This document shows positions 35,650 to 43,999 of a DNA stretch of 64,000 nucleotides, in pieces. The notes beneath the pieces are model-generated. The model did no database searches and had not been told where the DNA came from. It saw nothing but the letters and a program-made list of their open reading frames with translations. Every line of letters starts with the position of its first letter. The stretch's first letter is position 1. Source of the DNA: an uncultured Myxococcaceae bacterium (lineage in GTDB: Bacteria > Myxococcota_A > Polyangia > Polyangiales > Ga0077539); the NCBI GenBank assembly GCA_945952225.1, contig CAMFHP010000017.1, positions 31,972 to 95,971 of the forward strand. Reading direction: 5' to 3'. Both the position numbers and the translations under genes were made by a program.

Positions 35650-36687
35650 ATGCAACGTTCTTTGAAGTACCTGTCGGTCGCCCTCGCCCTCGCGCTCGGG
35701 TGCAGCAGCAGCGGTGGTGGCGGTGGCGGCGGTGACAGCGACGCAGCGACGGACGTGTCCGCGGACACGGGCAACGACGCCACGCGCGCCGATGCGTCGA
35801 CGGACGGCGCGCGCTCCGATGCGAGCACCGACGCGAGCGCGGACCGTCCTCGCACCGACGGGAGCTGTCCCGTGGATCCGACGGTGACCGGCACCTCGCA
35901 GGTCGGCGCGATGTGCACCGCCGACGCGATGTGCGGCACGGCGCTGTCGTGCGACACGGATTTCCCGGGTGGCTTCTGCTGGGCCGAATGCACGAACTCG
36001 ACGTCGGCGACCTGCGAGCAGGCCCAGTGCGGCGGCCGCGGCTCGACGTGCCTCTCGCTCGGCGACGGCGCCGACGCGACCTCGTTCTGCGCGCCCACGT
36101 GCACCCCGACGGCGCGCACGGGCAACCCCGGATCGTGTCGCGCGGGCACGGTCTGCACGGGCTGGTGGTACACGCACGACCAGGGCGAGCCCGACACCAC
36201 GGGCTGCGAGTACTTCTGCCAGAGCGACGCCCAGTGCGGCACGGGCATGCGCTGCAACACGCGCGTCGGCGAGTGCGGCGACACGGGCACGAACATGGCG
36301 CTGCGCGCCGACGGCTCGCCCTGCGATCCCACGATGGAAGGTCAGTGCCGCGGCATCTGCTTCCAGGAGACCGACGACGACCACCAGGGCATCTGCGGCT
36401 CGCTGATCAACATGGCCGTGACGCCGTCGTGCCCCGACGATCCGACGCACATCCGCGCCGTCGCGCCGACCGACGACAACGGCCGCATCGACAACCTCGG
36501 GCTCTGCATCTACCGCGAGGACTGCAACTCCGACGCGGACTGCGCCGCGCCGCTGCGGTGCTTCCCGAGCGACAACGGCGACCCCTCGTACTGCTCGTAC
36601 GACGACGGCACGCTCCCGTCGCCCGATGCGGGCGTGCGCGATGCGAGCACCGACGCTGCGCGCGACGCCAGCGCTGACGGCGGCTGA
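35650..36687 (+). CDS. Cys-rich surface lipoprotein with Asp/Ala/Ser-rich linker
   Basis: A 345-residue lipoprotein with a signal peptide ending in LALGC (Cys18). A Gly/Ser stretch and an Asp/Ala/Ser/Thr-rich linker (about 19-74) follow, then a Cys-rich globular part (about 75-320) with more than 20 cysteines in motifs such as CTADAMCGTALSCD, CEYFCQSDAQCGTGMRC and CNSDADCAAPLRC. These resemble the Dickkopf-like Cys-rich modules common in Polyangiales lipoproteins. A second Asp/Ala-rich stretch ends the protein. GGAGG precedes the ATG by six nt. No enzymatic motif is seen. A hairpin without a T-run follows 17 nt after the stop. Confidence 0.83.
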   Translation: MQRSLKYLSVALALALGCSSSGGGGGGGDSDAATDVSADTGNDATRADASTDGARSDASTDASADRPRTDGSCPVDPTVTGTSQVGAMCTADAMCGTALSCDTDFPGGFCWAECTNSTSATCEQAQCGGRGSTCLSLGDGADATSFCAPTCTPTARTGNPGSCRAGTVCTGWWYTHDQGEPDTTGCEYFCQSDAQCGTGMRCNTRVGECGDTGTNMALRADGSPCDPTMEGQCRGICFQETDDDHQGICGSLINMAVTPSCPDDPTHIRAVAPTDDNGRIDNLGLCIYREDCNSDADCAAPLRCFPSDNGDPSYCSYDDGTLPSPDAGVRDASTDAARDASADGG

Positions 36688-36704
36688 TTCCCCTTCCGCA
36701 CGCA

Positions 36705-36735
36705 GCGCCGGGGATCCCGAAGGGCATCCCGGCGC
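36705..36735 (+). terminator. Hairpin downstream of the Cys-rich lipoprotein
   Basis: gcgccggggatccc (36705-36718) pairs with gggcatcccggcgc (36722-36735) around a 3-nt loop, with one bulge. It starts 17 nt after the stop codon. There is no T-run, so a factor-assisted stop or an mRNA-end-stabilising role is possible. Confidence 0.45.
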
Positions 36736-36740
36736 CCGGC

Positions 36741-36848
36741 GTTGCTGCGCGGCGCGTGCTCGCCGTCGCTGCGGTGCGGCCCGTGCCCGCCGTCGCTGCG
36801 GTGCGGCGCGTGCCCGCCGTCGCTGCTGCGCGGCCCGTGCTCGCCGTC
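36741..36848. repeat. Tandem array of four 27-bp units
   Basis: Four head-to-tail units of exactly 27 bp (36741-36767, 36768-36794, 36795-36821, 36822-36848), each ending in cgccgtc. Units 2 and 3 differ at one position; units 1 and 4 share a variant start and the ctcgccgtc ending. The array lies between convergent genes and is not needed by any gene I can support. Confidence 0.85.
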
Positions 36849-36854
36849 GCAGCG

Positions 36855-37008
36855 CCCGGGGTTCCCGTTGGTCACCCCGGGCTGGTGTGTGCGGTCGCGT
36901 CGGAGTCGCCTCCGACGCTGCATCGCAATGCGCCCGCTTCTCGGAGCGCCGGGCAGCGCCCGGTGCGATTCGCACACGAGCCCGGGGTGACCTCCTGGGG
37001 AACCCCGG
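36855..37008. repeat. Long imperfect inverted repeat (about 44-nt arms)
   Basis: The left arm 36855-36898 is about 80% complementary to the right arm 36965-37008; both carry ccggggttccc and gtcaccccgggct blocks. The 66-nt centre (36899-36964) includes a smaller cggag/ctccg palindrome. It could form a large cruciform or RNA hairpin. The arms hold no transposase gene and no obvious target duplication. Confidence 0.7.
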
Positions 37009-37039
37009 TCACACGGTGAAACGCGAGCCCCCGCGCGCC

Positions 37040-37283
37040 GGTCGCGTCTTCGTTGCAAAAAAGGCGACCATCCAATCGCCGGAGGCGTTTACGTTGCAAT
37101 AAAGGCGACCATCCGCGCGCCGGAAGCGTTCTCACCTCTCGAGAACGCGACCCGCGACGCGGGGATGGCGTTCTGGGGCGCTGCGAATGCGACCTGGGAT
37201 GCGGGGAAGGCGTTCTCGGGAGTTGCGAAGGGGAGCTGCGACGGGCGGGACGCGTTCCGCGCAGCAAAGACCCCCGGCGGCGC
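37040..37283. repeat. Degenerate array of six about 41-bp units with helically phased GCGTT boxes
   Basis: Units begin at 37040, 37081, 37122, 37161, 37203 and 37245. The first two are near-identical (period 41). The rest are diverged but keep a GCGTY core at 37044, 37085, 37126, 37168, 37210 and 37252, that is at spacings of 41, 41, 42, 42 and 42 bp, close to four helical turns. Unit 3 contains a perfect palindrome, GCGTTCTC (37126-37133) and GAGAACGC (37141-37148). There are no spacers, so this is not CRISPR. Confidence 0.75.
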
Positions 37284-37325
37284 GCGTTCGGTGTCGCACG
37301 CGCGCCCGTCGGGGATCGCGGAGGG

Positions 37326-40300
37326 CTACTGCGTGACGATGTGGCCGGTGCCGAAGGCGGCCGTGAGGCGGCGCATCACGTGGAGCACGTCGATGTAGCG
37401 CCGCTCCTCGTTCTCGAAGGCGGCGGCGTTCTCGGTGTCGCCGCGCGCGAGGGCCTGCGTGCGCAGCGCGTCGATGTCACGCGCGTGGAGGAGCATCCTC
37501 GCGGCGACGCCCGCCTCCGTGGCGACCGCACCCGTGGCGGGGTGCACGAGCGTCGAGGCGCCCACGTCGGCGCCCGCTTCGCCCGTCGCCGTGCCCATGT
37601 GCATCGCGCGGAACGTCGCGCCCGACCACGGATCGGTGAAGGTCACCGTGCTGCGCGCGGGGTCGGCGACGGTGATCGATTCCACGGAGCCGTCGACCCA
37701 CAGGCGGGCGAAGTCCATGAAGCGCTGATCGAAGGTCGCGGGGAACTCCGCGATGCCCATGATCGCCGCGCGGAGCTGCACGGTGAAGTGCGTCTGCGGA
37801 TCGAGCGCGACGTGGTTCGTGTCGATCACGCGTCCGCTGCGGCCCACGCCCGTACCCGGCGGGAGGTTCAGCGTGGCGAGGTGCGTGCGCGCGATGTCGT
37901 GGTCGCCGTCCATCGCGACGATGGGCGCGAAGTCGTCGTAGTCCTCGCTCAACATGCCGCCGTAGAGGCGGATCGTCTGCGCGGGATACATCGAGTAGAA
38001 CGAGAGCTGAAAGAGCCGCAGGTCCGTCGGCGTGTCGCGCTGGAGGAGCAGCAGCTCGGGGTCGGCGAACGCGTCGAGCGCGAGCATCTTGTCGTAGTAC
38101 GAGCCCGCGCGGTTGAGCTGCTCGTACCACCAGAAGCCCACGTCATCGCGCCAGTTCGATTCGAACGCACGACCCTGGTTGATCGGAATGGGGAAGCCCG
38201 CGTTCGTGTCGAGGTTGGGCATCACGAGACGCGTTCCGCTCGACGTGCGCACCGCGCGGTGGAGCCCCATCTCGGGCATGGTCATCTGCGCCACGAAGGC
38301 ATCGGCCACGACGCTCATCGCGGCCTGGTTGATGAAGCCGCCGTACTGCGCCGGGTCGTTGCGGTACGCGAGCCATCCCACGTTGCTCGCGAGAAAATCC
38401 TGGAACGACACGAGGTCGAACGCGAGCGTCTGCGCGCACTGGCGCATCTGCTCGACGTAGCGTCCCCACTGACGCGCCACGTAGCCCTCGGTGCTGAAGC
38501 CCGTGCGGTACCGCGCGTAGCTGTTCGAGAAGTAGTAGTTCAGGTAGCGCTCGGCGACGTAGTGCATCGACTCGTAGGCGTCGGCGCCGGCGTCGTTGGT
38601 CTGGTCCTGCCACACGAGGCCCGCGCGCTCGTCGGTGTCGAAGCGATAGGGCACGAGCACGTGGCCGTCGCGGGTCTCGTTGGTGAAGTCGGGATCGCCC
38701 CAACCGGGGATCGACGTGCTCTGCGTCTCGCGCAGGAAGACGTTGTAGCGGTTGTCGTCGCGGACGTTGGGCGTGCCGTCGGGGCGGCGTCCGAACACCG
38801 CGGGAATCTGCGTGTAGTGGAGCCCGTGCACGGGCCCGTTGCGCGACCACTCGCGCAGGTCGAGCGGCGTGCTCGTGCCCGAGCCCGCGGTGTTCACCGA
38901 GTACACGAGCGCCGCGTCGTGGTCGGCCACCGTGCGGAACGCTTCGACGAGGCCCACGTAGCCGTTGCGAACGAACGCGTAGTCGTAGCGGCCGAGGCCG
39001 TGCGCGTCTTCGTTGAGGCCCTTGTAGTCCATCACCGACGAGTAGGCGTACTCGTCGACGCGGCCGTTCACCTCTTCGGGGGAGTAGTAGTTCCCGTCCA
39101 TCGGATCGGCGAGGTACTCGTAGCGGGGACGCAGTCCCGCGCGATGCCCCTGCCCGCGCACGTTCCAGTACTGGTCGTGGTAGTTCACCGCGTCGGCGCT
39201 GGCCGTGAAGTTGTGGCGCTGACCGAGGGAGTGACCGATCTCGTGCGCGAGCACGCCGTGGTGAATGAACTGCTGCGCGTACGTGCGAATGAGGTCGTAG
39301 TCGAGCGAGCCGTCGTCGCGGCGGAAGTTCCAGTCGCGTCCGAAGGCCACCGGCGCATCGAGCGGATCGCTCGCGCGAATGGGCTGCCCCGCCACGAGGC
39401 GGTTCGCGAGGCCCTGGAGCATGTCGTCGCTGAAGGCCGCTTCGTAGCCGCACTCCCACGCGGTGCGCTGCGCGCGCAGGCGGGCCACGGCGCGTCGCAC
39501 GGCGGGGCTCTGGTTGCGCAGCGGCGAGGCCTGTTCGAGCGTCGCCGGGAGCGTGCCCGTCGGATCGGGTGACGAGGTCTGCGCGAGGCGCGCCTGCGCG
39601 GCGTTCATGAGCCGCCCTTCGAGGTCGGTGCCGCGGAGCTGCTGGAGCCGCTGCGCGCCGCGGTTGGCGCCGTCGCCGAGCACACGTCCCTGCATGATGC
39701 GACGGGCCGCGAGGTCGAGCGCGCCGGGCTGCTCGGGGTCGCGCGTACGGAGCCGCTGTCCGCCGCCGGGCGTGAACCATCCCGCGTTCGAGAGGCGCGT
39801 GCGGTCGAACATCGCGCCGCTCGCCTGGGCCACGTTGGCGAGGCCTCCCTGCGCGCTGAACGCGTCGTCGAGGGCGCTGCGCGCGGGCGTGCGTCCGGTG
39901 CCGAGCTGACGCATCGACTCGACGAGGTAACGTCCGTTCGCGATGTCGGTGGGAACGCCCTCGCCCGCGAGCAGCCGCACGAGCGCCACGAGGTACGCGG
40001 AGTACGCCTCGGTGACGGTCTGCCAGACGGCGCCGCGGCCCGCGACCATCTCGCCGGTCTCGGGGTCGGCCGCGAGGTTCGCGAGCCCCCAGTAGCCCTG
40101 CGCGTCGTGGTCGGTGATCGCGCCGATCATGTTGTAGCGAAGGTCGCCGAGGCGCGCGGTGGTGCCCTGCGGACCGCAGATCGCGAGGTCCCATCCCGCG
40201 GCGTGCGCGGCGTCGACCTCGGCCTGCGTGTGGGCGCCGGGCTTCGTCGCGTCGGTGCCCCACACGGGCGCGTGGCAGCCCACCATGACGTGCGTTCCGT

Positions 40301-41957
40301 CGGCGCCGAGGCGCGCGTCGGTGCCGAGCACCGCGGGCGTGTTGCAGGGGTTCTCCGCGTCGGAGACGGCCGCCGCGTCGACGCTGCGCTCGATCTCACA
40401 CTCGCGACGACGGGCGGCGTGCACGGCGTCTTCGAAGGCGGAGTTCCACTCGCGCACGACGGAGTCGGTGACGGGCTGCATCGAGGCCGGGTAGTTGGCC
40501 GACTCCCAGTACGCGAACTGCCGCACCTGCCGCTGACGGAAGGGCATGAGGCACAGCCCGCGGTTGTCGGGCCGGTGGTACGCGATGGCGAGGTCGCAGG
40601 TCGACTGCGGATCCACCGCGGCGCAGTCCGCGTCGCTGCCGCAGCGGACGTAGTGCTCGCCGCAGGTGCGCGTGGTCGTGTCGCACACCGCGGTGGCGCT
40701 GAGCGCGCGCGGTCCGTGACGGCAGTCGTCGTCGGTGCTGCACGCGCCGTCGCCCGTGGCGTGGCGCACGGCGAGGGGCGCGCACGCTCCGCGGTGCGAG
40801 GCGTCGCGGGGGCTGTTGCCGATGTGGCAGACGGTGCCGTTCGCGCAGTCTGCGTCGGCGTTGCAGAGGGCCGCGGTGTCGGCGCCGAAGGTGAGCGCGT
40901 GGTGGTGCTGCCAGATGTTGTGGCGCATCGCGATGTGCACGCGCTGGGTGTCGAGCACCGAGGAGTTCGCGCGGTCGTAGCCCACCTGCGTGACGTCGAA
41001 GAAGCCGAAGCGCTCCATGTCGAGGCCGCGCGGAGGATTCTCGACGCCGGGGAGCGGGCGCGTGAGGCTCGCGGGCTCGTAGTCGCGCGTCGGGTCGGCG
41101 CGAAGGAACGACACGCGGAAGGTCACCTCCGCGGGGTTGCACGCCATCTCGCCGGAGCCGAGGTAGCACACGGGCAGCGCGGGCAGGTCGGACCCGAGGT
41201 TCACGGTCTCGGGGTGGAGCACCGCGCGGTTCACCACGTCGAAGTAGCGCAGCGCGCGCTGCTGGTTCGCGCCCTGGTATTCGAACACCGGCGCGTTGGG
41301 GTCGTCGGGCGAGTTGACGAAGGTGTCGACGGGCTCGCTGGCGACGCGTCCCTCCCAGCTCTCGAACTCGAGCACGCTGTTGTAGCCGTCGACGAGGTTG
41401 CGCGACCAGTCGACGCGCATGAAGCGCCGCTGGTACCAGGGCCGATCGGTGGTGTTCTCCTGCACCACGTTGATGGGCTCGCCCGTGGTGGGGTTGTAGT
41501 CGTTCGCGATGTCGAAGTGCGACGAGATGGCGAAGGCCGCCACGATCTCGCCGGTGCGCGGGTTCTGCCCGATGCCCCCCGCGCCGCCAGGCACGTTGCG
41601 CACGTAGGTGTAGGCCTGCCGCGCGATGAGCGCGCGCTCGGTGACCTCCCAGCGGACCTTCTCCAGGTTGCTGTACGACGTGAGGCCCACGAAGCCCGTG
41701 GTGGTGGGCTTCGCGATCATCGTGGTCTGCGAGTAGTAGACCGGCTCGCGCTCGATCATCGCGGGCGTGAGCGACGCGAGACGGATGCCCGCCGCGAGCG
41801 CGTCGAACTCCACGGGAATGAAGTCGCGCTTGTCGAGGTAGTCAGGCTGCACGCGGTTGATGGCGGGGCGCTCCTCGGCGCATCCCGGGGCGCCCAGCGA
41901 GGGCGTCGCCACCACGGCCGCGAGGAGCAGCGCGCGGCGCAGGCTTGGTGAGAACAT
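37326..41957 (-). CDS. Giant zinc metalloprotease (metzincin type), secreted
   Basis: A 1543-residue exported protein with a hydrophobic signal (about 8-22). A Cys at position 26 follows APG, a weak lipobox. The extended zinc motif HEIGHSLGQRH starts near residue 905, giving three His ligands and the Glu base of metzincins. A likely Met-turn, SSVMDYKGL, follows about 85 residues later. The N-terminal half contains a beta-rich region and a Cys-rich insertion (about 315-420, CNADADCANGTVCH and similar). The C-terminal half resembles the large DUF5117/DUF4953-type proteases. GGAGGT lies five nt before the ATG at 41957. No neighbour is cotranscribed. In a predatory myxobacterium an extracellular proteolytic role is plausible but inferred. 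Confidence 0.87.
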   Translation of the reverse strand: MFSPSLRRALLLAAVVATPSLGAPGCAEERPAINRVQPDYLDKRDFIPVEFDALAAGIRLASLTPAMIEREPVYYSQTTMIAKPTTTGFVGLTSYSNLEKVRWEVTERALIARQAYTYVRNVPGGAGGIGQNPRTGEIVAAFAISSHFDIANDYNPTTGEPINVVQENTTDRPWYQRRFMRVDWSRNLVDGYNSVLEFESWEGRVASEPVDTFVNSPDDPNAPVFEYQGANQQRALRYFDVVNRAVLHPETVNLGSDLPALPVCYLGSGEMACNPAEVTFRVSFLRADPTRDYEPASLTRPLPGVENPPRGLDMERFGFFDVTQVGYDRANSSVLDTQRVHIAMRHNIWQHHHALTFGADTAALCNADADCANGTVCHIGNSPRDASHRGACAPLAVRHATGDGACSTDDDCRHGPRALSATAVCDTTTRTCGEHYVRCGSDADCAAVDPQSTCDLAIAYHRPDNRGLCLMPFRQRQVRQFAYWESANYPASMQPVTDSVVREWNSAFEDAVHAARRRECEIERSVDAAAVSDAENPCNTPAVLGTDARLGADGTHVMVGCHAPVWGTDATKPGAHTQAEVDAAHAAGWDLAICGPQGTTARLGDLRYNMIGAITDHDAQGYWGLANLAADPETGEMVAGRGAVWQTVTEAYSAYLVALVRLLAGEGVPTDIANGRYLVESMRQLGTGRTPARSALDDAFSAQGGLANVAQASGAMFDRTRLSNAGWFTPGGGQRLRTRDPEQPGALDLAARRIMQGRVLGDGANRGAQRLQQLRGTDLEGRLMNAAQARLAQTSSPDPTGTLPATLEQASPLRNQSPAVRRAVARLRAQRTAWECGYEAAFSDDMLQGLANRLVAGQPIRASDPLDAPVAFGRDWNFRRDDGSLDYDLIRTYAQQFIHHGVLAHEIGHSLGQRHNFTASADAVNYHDQYWNVRGQGHRAGLRPRYEYLADPMDGNYYSPEEVNGRVDEYAYSSVMDYKGLNEDAHGLGRYDYAFVRNGYVGLVEAFRTVADHDAALVYSVNTAGSGTSTPLDLREWSRNGPVHGLHYTQIPAVFGRRPDGTPNVRDDNRYNVFLRETQSTSIPGWGDPDFTNETRDGHVLVPYRFDTDERAGLVWQDQTNDAGADAYESMHYVAERYLNYYFSNSYARYRTGFSTEGYVARQWGRYVEQMRQCAQTLAFDLVSFQDFLASNVGWLAYRNDPAQYGGFINQAAMSVVADAFVAQMTMPEMGLHRAVRTSSGTRLVMPNLDTNAGFPIPINQGRAFESNWRDDVGFWWYEQLNRAGSYYDKMLALDAFADPELLLLQRDTPTDLRLFQLSFYSMYPAQTIRLYGGMLSEDYDDFAPIVAMDGDHDIARTHLATLNLPPGTGVGRSGRVIDTNHVALDPQTHFTVQLRAAIMGIAEFPATFDQRFMDFARLWVDGSVESITVADPARSTVTFTDPWSGATFRAMHMGTATGEAGADVGASTLVHPATGAVATEAGVAARMLLHARDIDALRTQALARGDTENAAAFENEERRYIDVLHVMRRLTAAFGTGHIVTQ

Positions 41958-42075
41958 CGGAGACCTCCACCGCGGCGTACGGCACATGCAAACGCCGCAT
42001 GCGTCCGTCTCACGGCGGCGCGACGCTACCCGCGTGCGGGCGCGCGTCGCAACGGTCCCCGTCGCGCAGAAACCG

Positions 42076-43023
42076 CTATCCGCGCGCGGCCTCGACCGCG
42101 ACGCGGAGCCCCTCTTCGAGCGACACCGCGGGCTTGAACCCCAGCGCCTTCGTGATGGCCTCGATCGACGCGCGGCTGTGCTTGATGTCCCCCGGACGCT
42201 CGGGCGCGTTCACGATCTCGCTCGCGCTGCCCACGGTGCGGCGCACGGTCTCGGCGAGCTCTTGAATCGTGATGATCCCGCCCTGCGCGACGTTGAAGAC
42301 CTCGCCGCGTCCCGCGTGGGGCGACGTCGCCGCGAGCATGTTCGCCGCGCACACGTCGCCCACGTAGACGAAATCGCGCGTGGCCGTGCCGTCGCCGAAG
42401 ATGGTGATGGGCTGACCCTTGAGGGCGCGGTCGACGAAGATGGGCACCGCGGCGGCGTAGACGCTCTTGGGGTCCTGGCGCGGGCCGAAGACGTTGAAGA
42501 AGCGGAGGCTCACCGTCGGCACGCCGTGGAGGTTCGCGTACATGCGGAGATAGAACTCTCCGTCGAGCTTCGTGATGCCGTAGGGCGTGAGCGGCGCGGG
42601 GGTCATGTCTTCGGTCTTCGGGCTCCGCGGGTCGTCGCCGTAGACCGCGCTGCTCGATGCGAAGACCACGCGCGAGGCCCCGTGGCGCTTCGCGGCGTCG
42701 AGCACGTTGAGGGTGCCGTTCACGTTGATCTCGACGCACTCCTCGGGGCGCGCGACGGACTCGGGCACGCTCACCATCGCCGCGAGGTGGTGCACCACGG
42801 AGCATCCCTCGGCGGCGCGCATCACGGCCTCGCGGTCGGTGATGCTGCCTTCGAGGAAGGTGACGTGCTCGCTCCCGACGGCCCGCTCGATCTGCGCGAG
42901 GTTCTCGCGCTTGCCCGTGCGGAGGTTGTCGAGGATCACCACCGCCGCGCCGCGCTTCCGCCACGCGATGGCCAGGTGGTGTCCGATGAAGCCCGCCGCG
43001 CCCGTGATGAGTACCTTCTGCAT
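42076..43023 (-). CDS. NAD-dependent epimerase/dehydratase (UDP-sugar 4-epimerase-like)
   Basis: Extended short-chain dehydrogenase, 315 residues. The NAD-binding TGAAGFIGHHLA is at 7-18, followed by LDNLRTG and HLAAMVSVPES. The active site shows FASSSAVYGD (Ser near 122) and PYGITKLDGE (Tyr/Lys pair near 145-149). The substrate half includes RFFNVFGPRQDP and FGDGTATRDFVYVGDV, typical of UDP-glucose/UDP-GlcNAc/UDP-GlcA 4-epimerases. The exact sugar is not resolvable. It may serve the same polysaccharide pathway as the dehydrogenase at 12-13 kb, but is not linked to it. It lies 59 nt downstream of the RNase Z-like gene, in the same direction. Confidence 0.9.
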   Translation of the reverse strand: MQKVLITGAAGFIGHHLAIAWRKRGAAVVILDNLRTGKRENLAQIERAVGSEHVTFLEGSITDREAVMRAAEGCSVVHHLAAMVSVPESVARPEECVEINVNGTLNVLDAAKRHGASRVVFASSSAVYGDDPRSPKTEDMTPAPLTPYGITKLDGEFYLRMYANLHGVPTVSLRFFNVFGPRQDPKSVYAAAVPIFVDRALKGQPITIFGDGTATRDFVYVGDVCAANMLAATSPHAGRGEVFNVAQGGIITIQELAETVRRTVGSASEIVNAPERPGDIKHSRASIEAITKALGFKPAVSLEEGLRVAVEAARG

Positions 43024-43082
43024 GGCGCGCGACGTACCACGGGGCCGCCTCCGCGAACCACGTTTCGGCGCCGCGAAATCCC

Positions 43083-43958
43083 TCAGCCGCCCACGAGCAT
43101 CGTGACCCGCTCGCGGAGGCCCGCGGGCAGCGCGGCGTGGGCCCGCGCGATCTCGTCGGCCGTGTACTTCATGCTGAAGTGCTTGAGCACCACGTGGCGG
43201 CTCGCGAGGGTCTCGGGCGCCGCGCGCCACAGCTCCACGAGCTCGTCGAGGTGCGTGTGTCCCCAGCGCGCGCTCGCGGCGCGGTCGGTGGTGAGCATGT
43301 GCGTGGCCTCGACGAAGAGCACCTCGCTGCGCCCCACCTCGGGGTGTCGCCGCAGCGTCTCGATGGTGCTGTCGCCCACGTACGTGAGGAGGTTGTGGTC
43401 GACGGTGTCGCTCACGAGCTCGCCGCGCATGGCGGCCGCGTGCACTTCGGCGCCGGGCATCCCGCGGTACTCGGGACGCAGCGCGCGACGGTGTTCGACC
43501 ACGGTGTAGGCCAGCGACGCGAGGCGGTGCACGGCTTCGAAGCAGCGCACGGTGAAGCGACGACCGAGCGTGACCTCGTCGCCCGCGGAGAGGCCGTGCA
43601 CGACGGCGGAGAGGTCGCTGGGCTCGCGGCCTTCGAGGCGCTCCCACGCGTGGAGCAGGTCGACGAGCGCGGGCGCACTCTCGACGGGGCAGTAGAGCCG
43701 CGAGGGGCGCGCGCCGTTCATCGCGCGGAGCGAGAGGTGACGGGCCACGGCGCCGGCGTGGTCCTGATGCGTGTGGGAGAGGAAGACGTGGCGGAGGCGC
43801 GACGCTTCGACGCCGCAGTGCCCGAGGTCGAAGCACGCATCGAGCGAGGGGGCGAGCACGTAGCTCGCGAGGCCCGACACCGCGAAGGCGTCGAGCTCCA
43901 GCGCCCCGAAGTTCAGCCGCTTCGGCAGCCCCGCGTTCAGGATCGTTCGCCGCGTCAC
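43083..43958 (-). CDS. RNase Z-like metallo-beta-lactamase-fold protein (short tRNase Z type)
   Basis: A 291-residue MBL-fold hydrolase. The signature SHTHQDHAGA (61-70) supplies the first metal ligands. The C-terminal half closely follows plant-type short tRNase Z: a GMPGAEV segment, then YVGDSTIET, LFVEATHML, GHTHLDELVELW and LKHFSMKYTADEI. Short tRNase Z cuts tRNA precursors after the discriminator base. In this genome the one visible tRNA encodes CCA, so the enzyme may have other RNA substrates or act only on CCA-less precursors. The GTG start lies seven nt after an extended -10-like TGGTATCAC. It is divergent from the FolK-archease gene, 41 nt away. Confidence 0.82.
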   Translation of the reverse strand: MTRRTILNAGLPKRLNFGALELDAFAVSGLASYVLAPSLDACFDLGHCGVEASRLRHVFLSHTHQDHAGAVARHLSLRAMNGARPSRLYCPVESAPALVDLLHAWERLEGREPSDLSAVVHGLSAGDEVTLGRRFTVRCFEAVHRLASLAYTVVEHRRALRPEYRGMPGAEVHAAAMRGELVSDTVDHNLLTYVGDSTIETLRRHPEVGRSEVLFVEATHMLTTDRAASARWGHTHLDELVELWRAAPETLASRHVVLKHFSMKYTADEIARAHAALPAGLRERVTMLVGG

Positions 43959-43965
43959 CCGGCGA

Positions 43966-43974
43966 GTGATACCA
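43966..43974 (-). promoter_or_regulatory. Extended -10-like element before the RNase Z-like gene
   Basis: On the minus strand TGGTATCAC (43974-43966) has the TGn extension of an extended -10. The GTG start follows after seven nt with no ribosome-binding site. Confidence 0.4.
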
Positions 43975-43999
43975 CCGAGGCCCCTTCGCAGAGCGCTCC

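Noticed and set aside
37040..37283. CRISPR array
   Set aside because: Units are contiguous, diverged and without unique spacers, and no cas genes are present.
36688..37325. A repeat-protein gene in the 36.7-37.3 kb island
   Set aside because: Several frames are open on both strands because of the 27-bp period and high GC. None has a good start, domain or consistent amino-acid composition.
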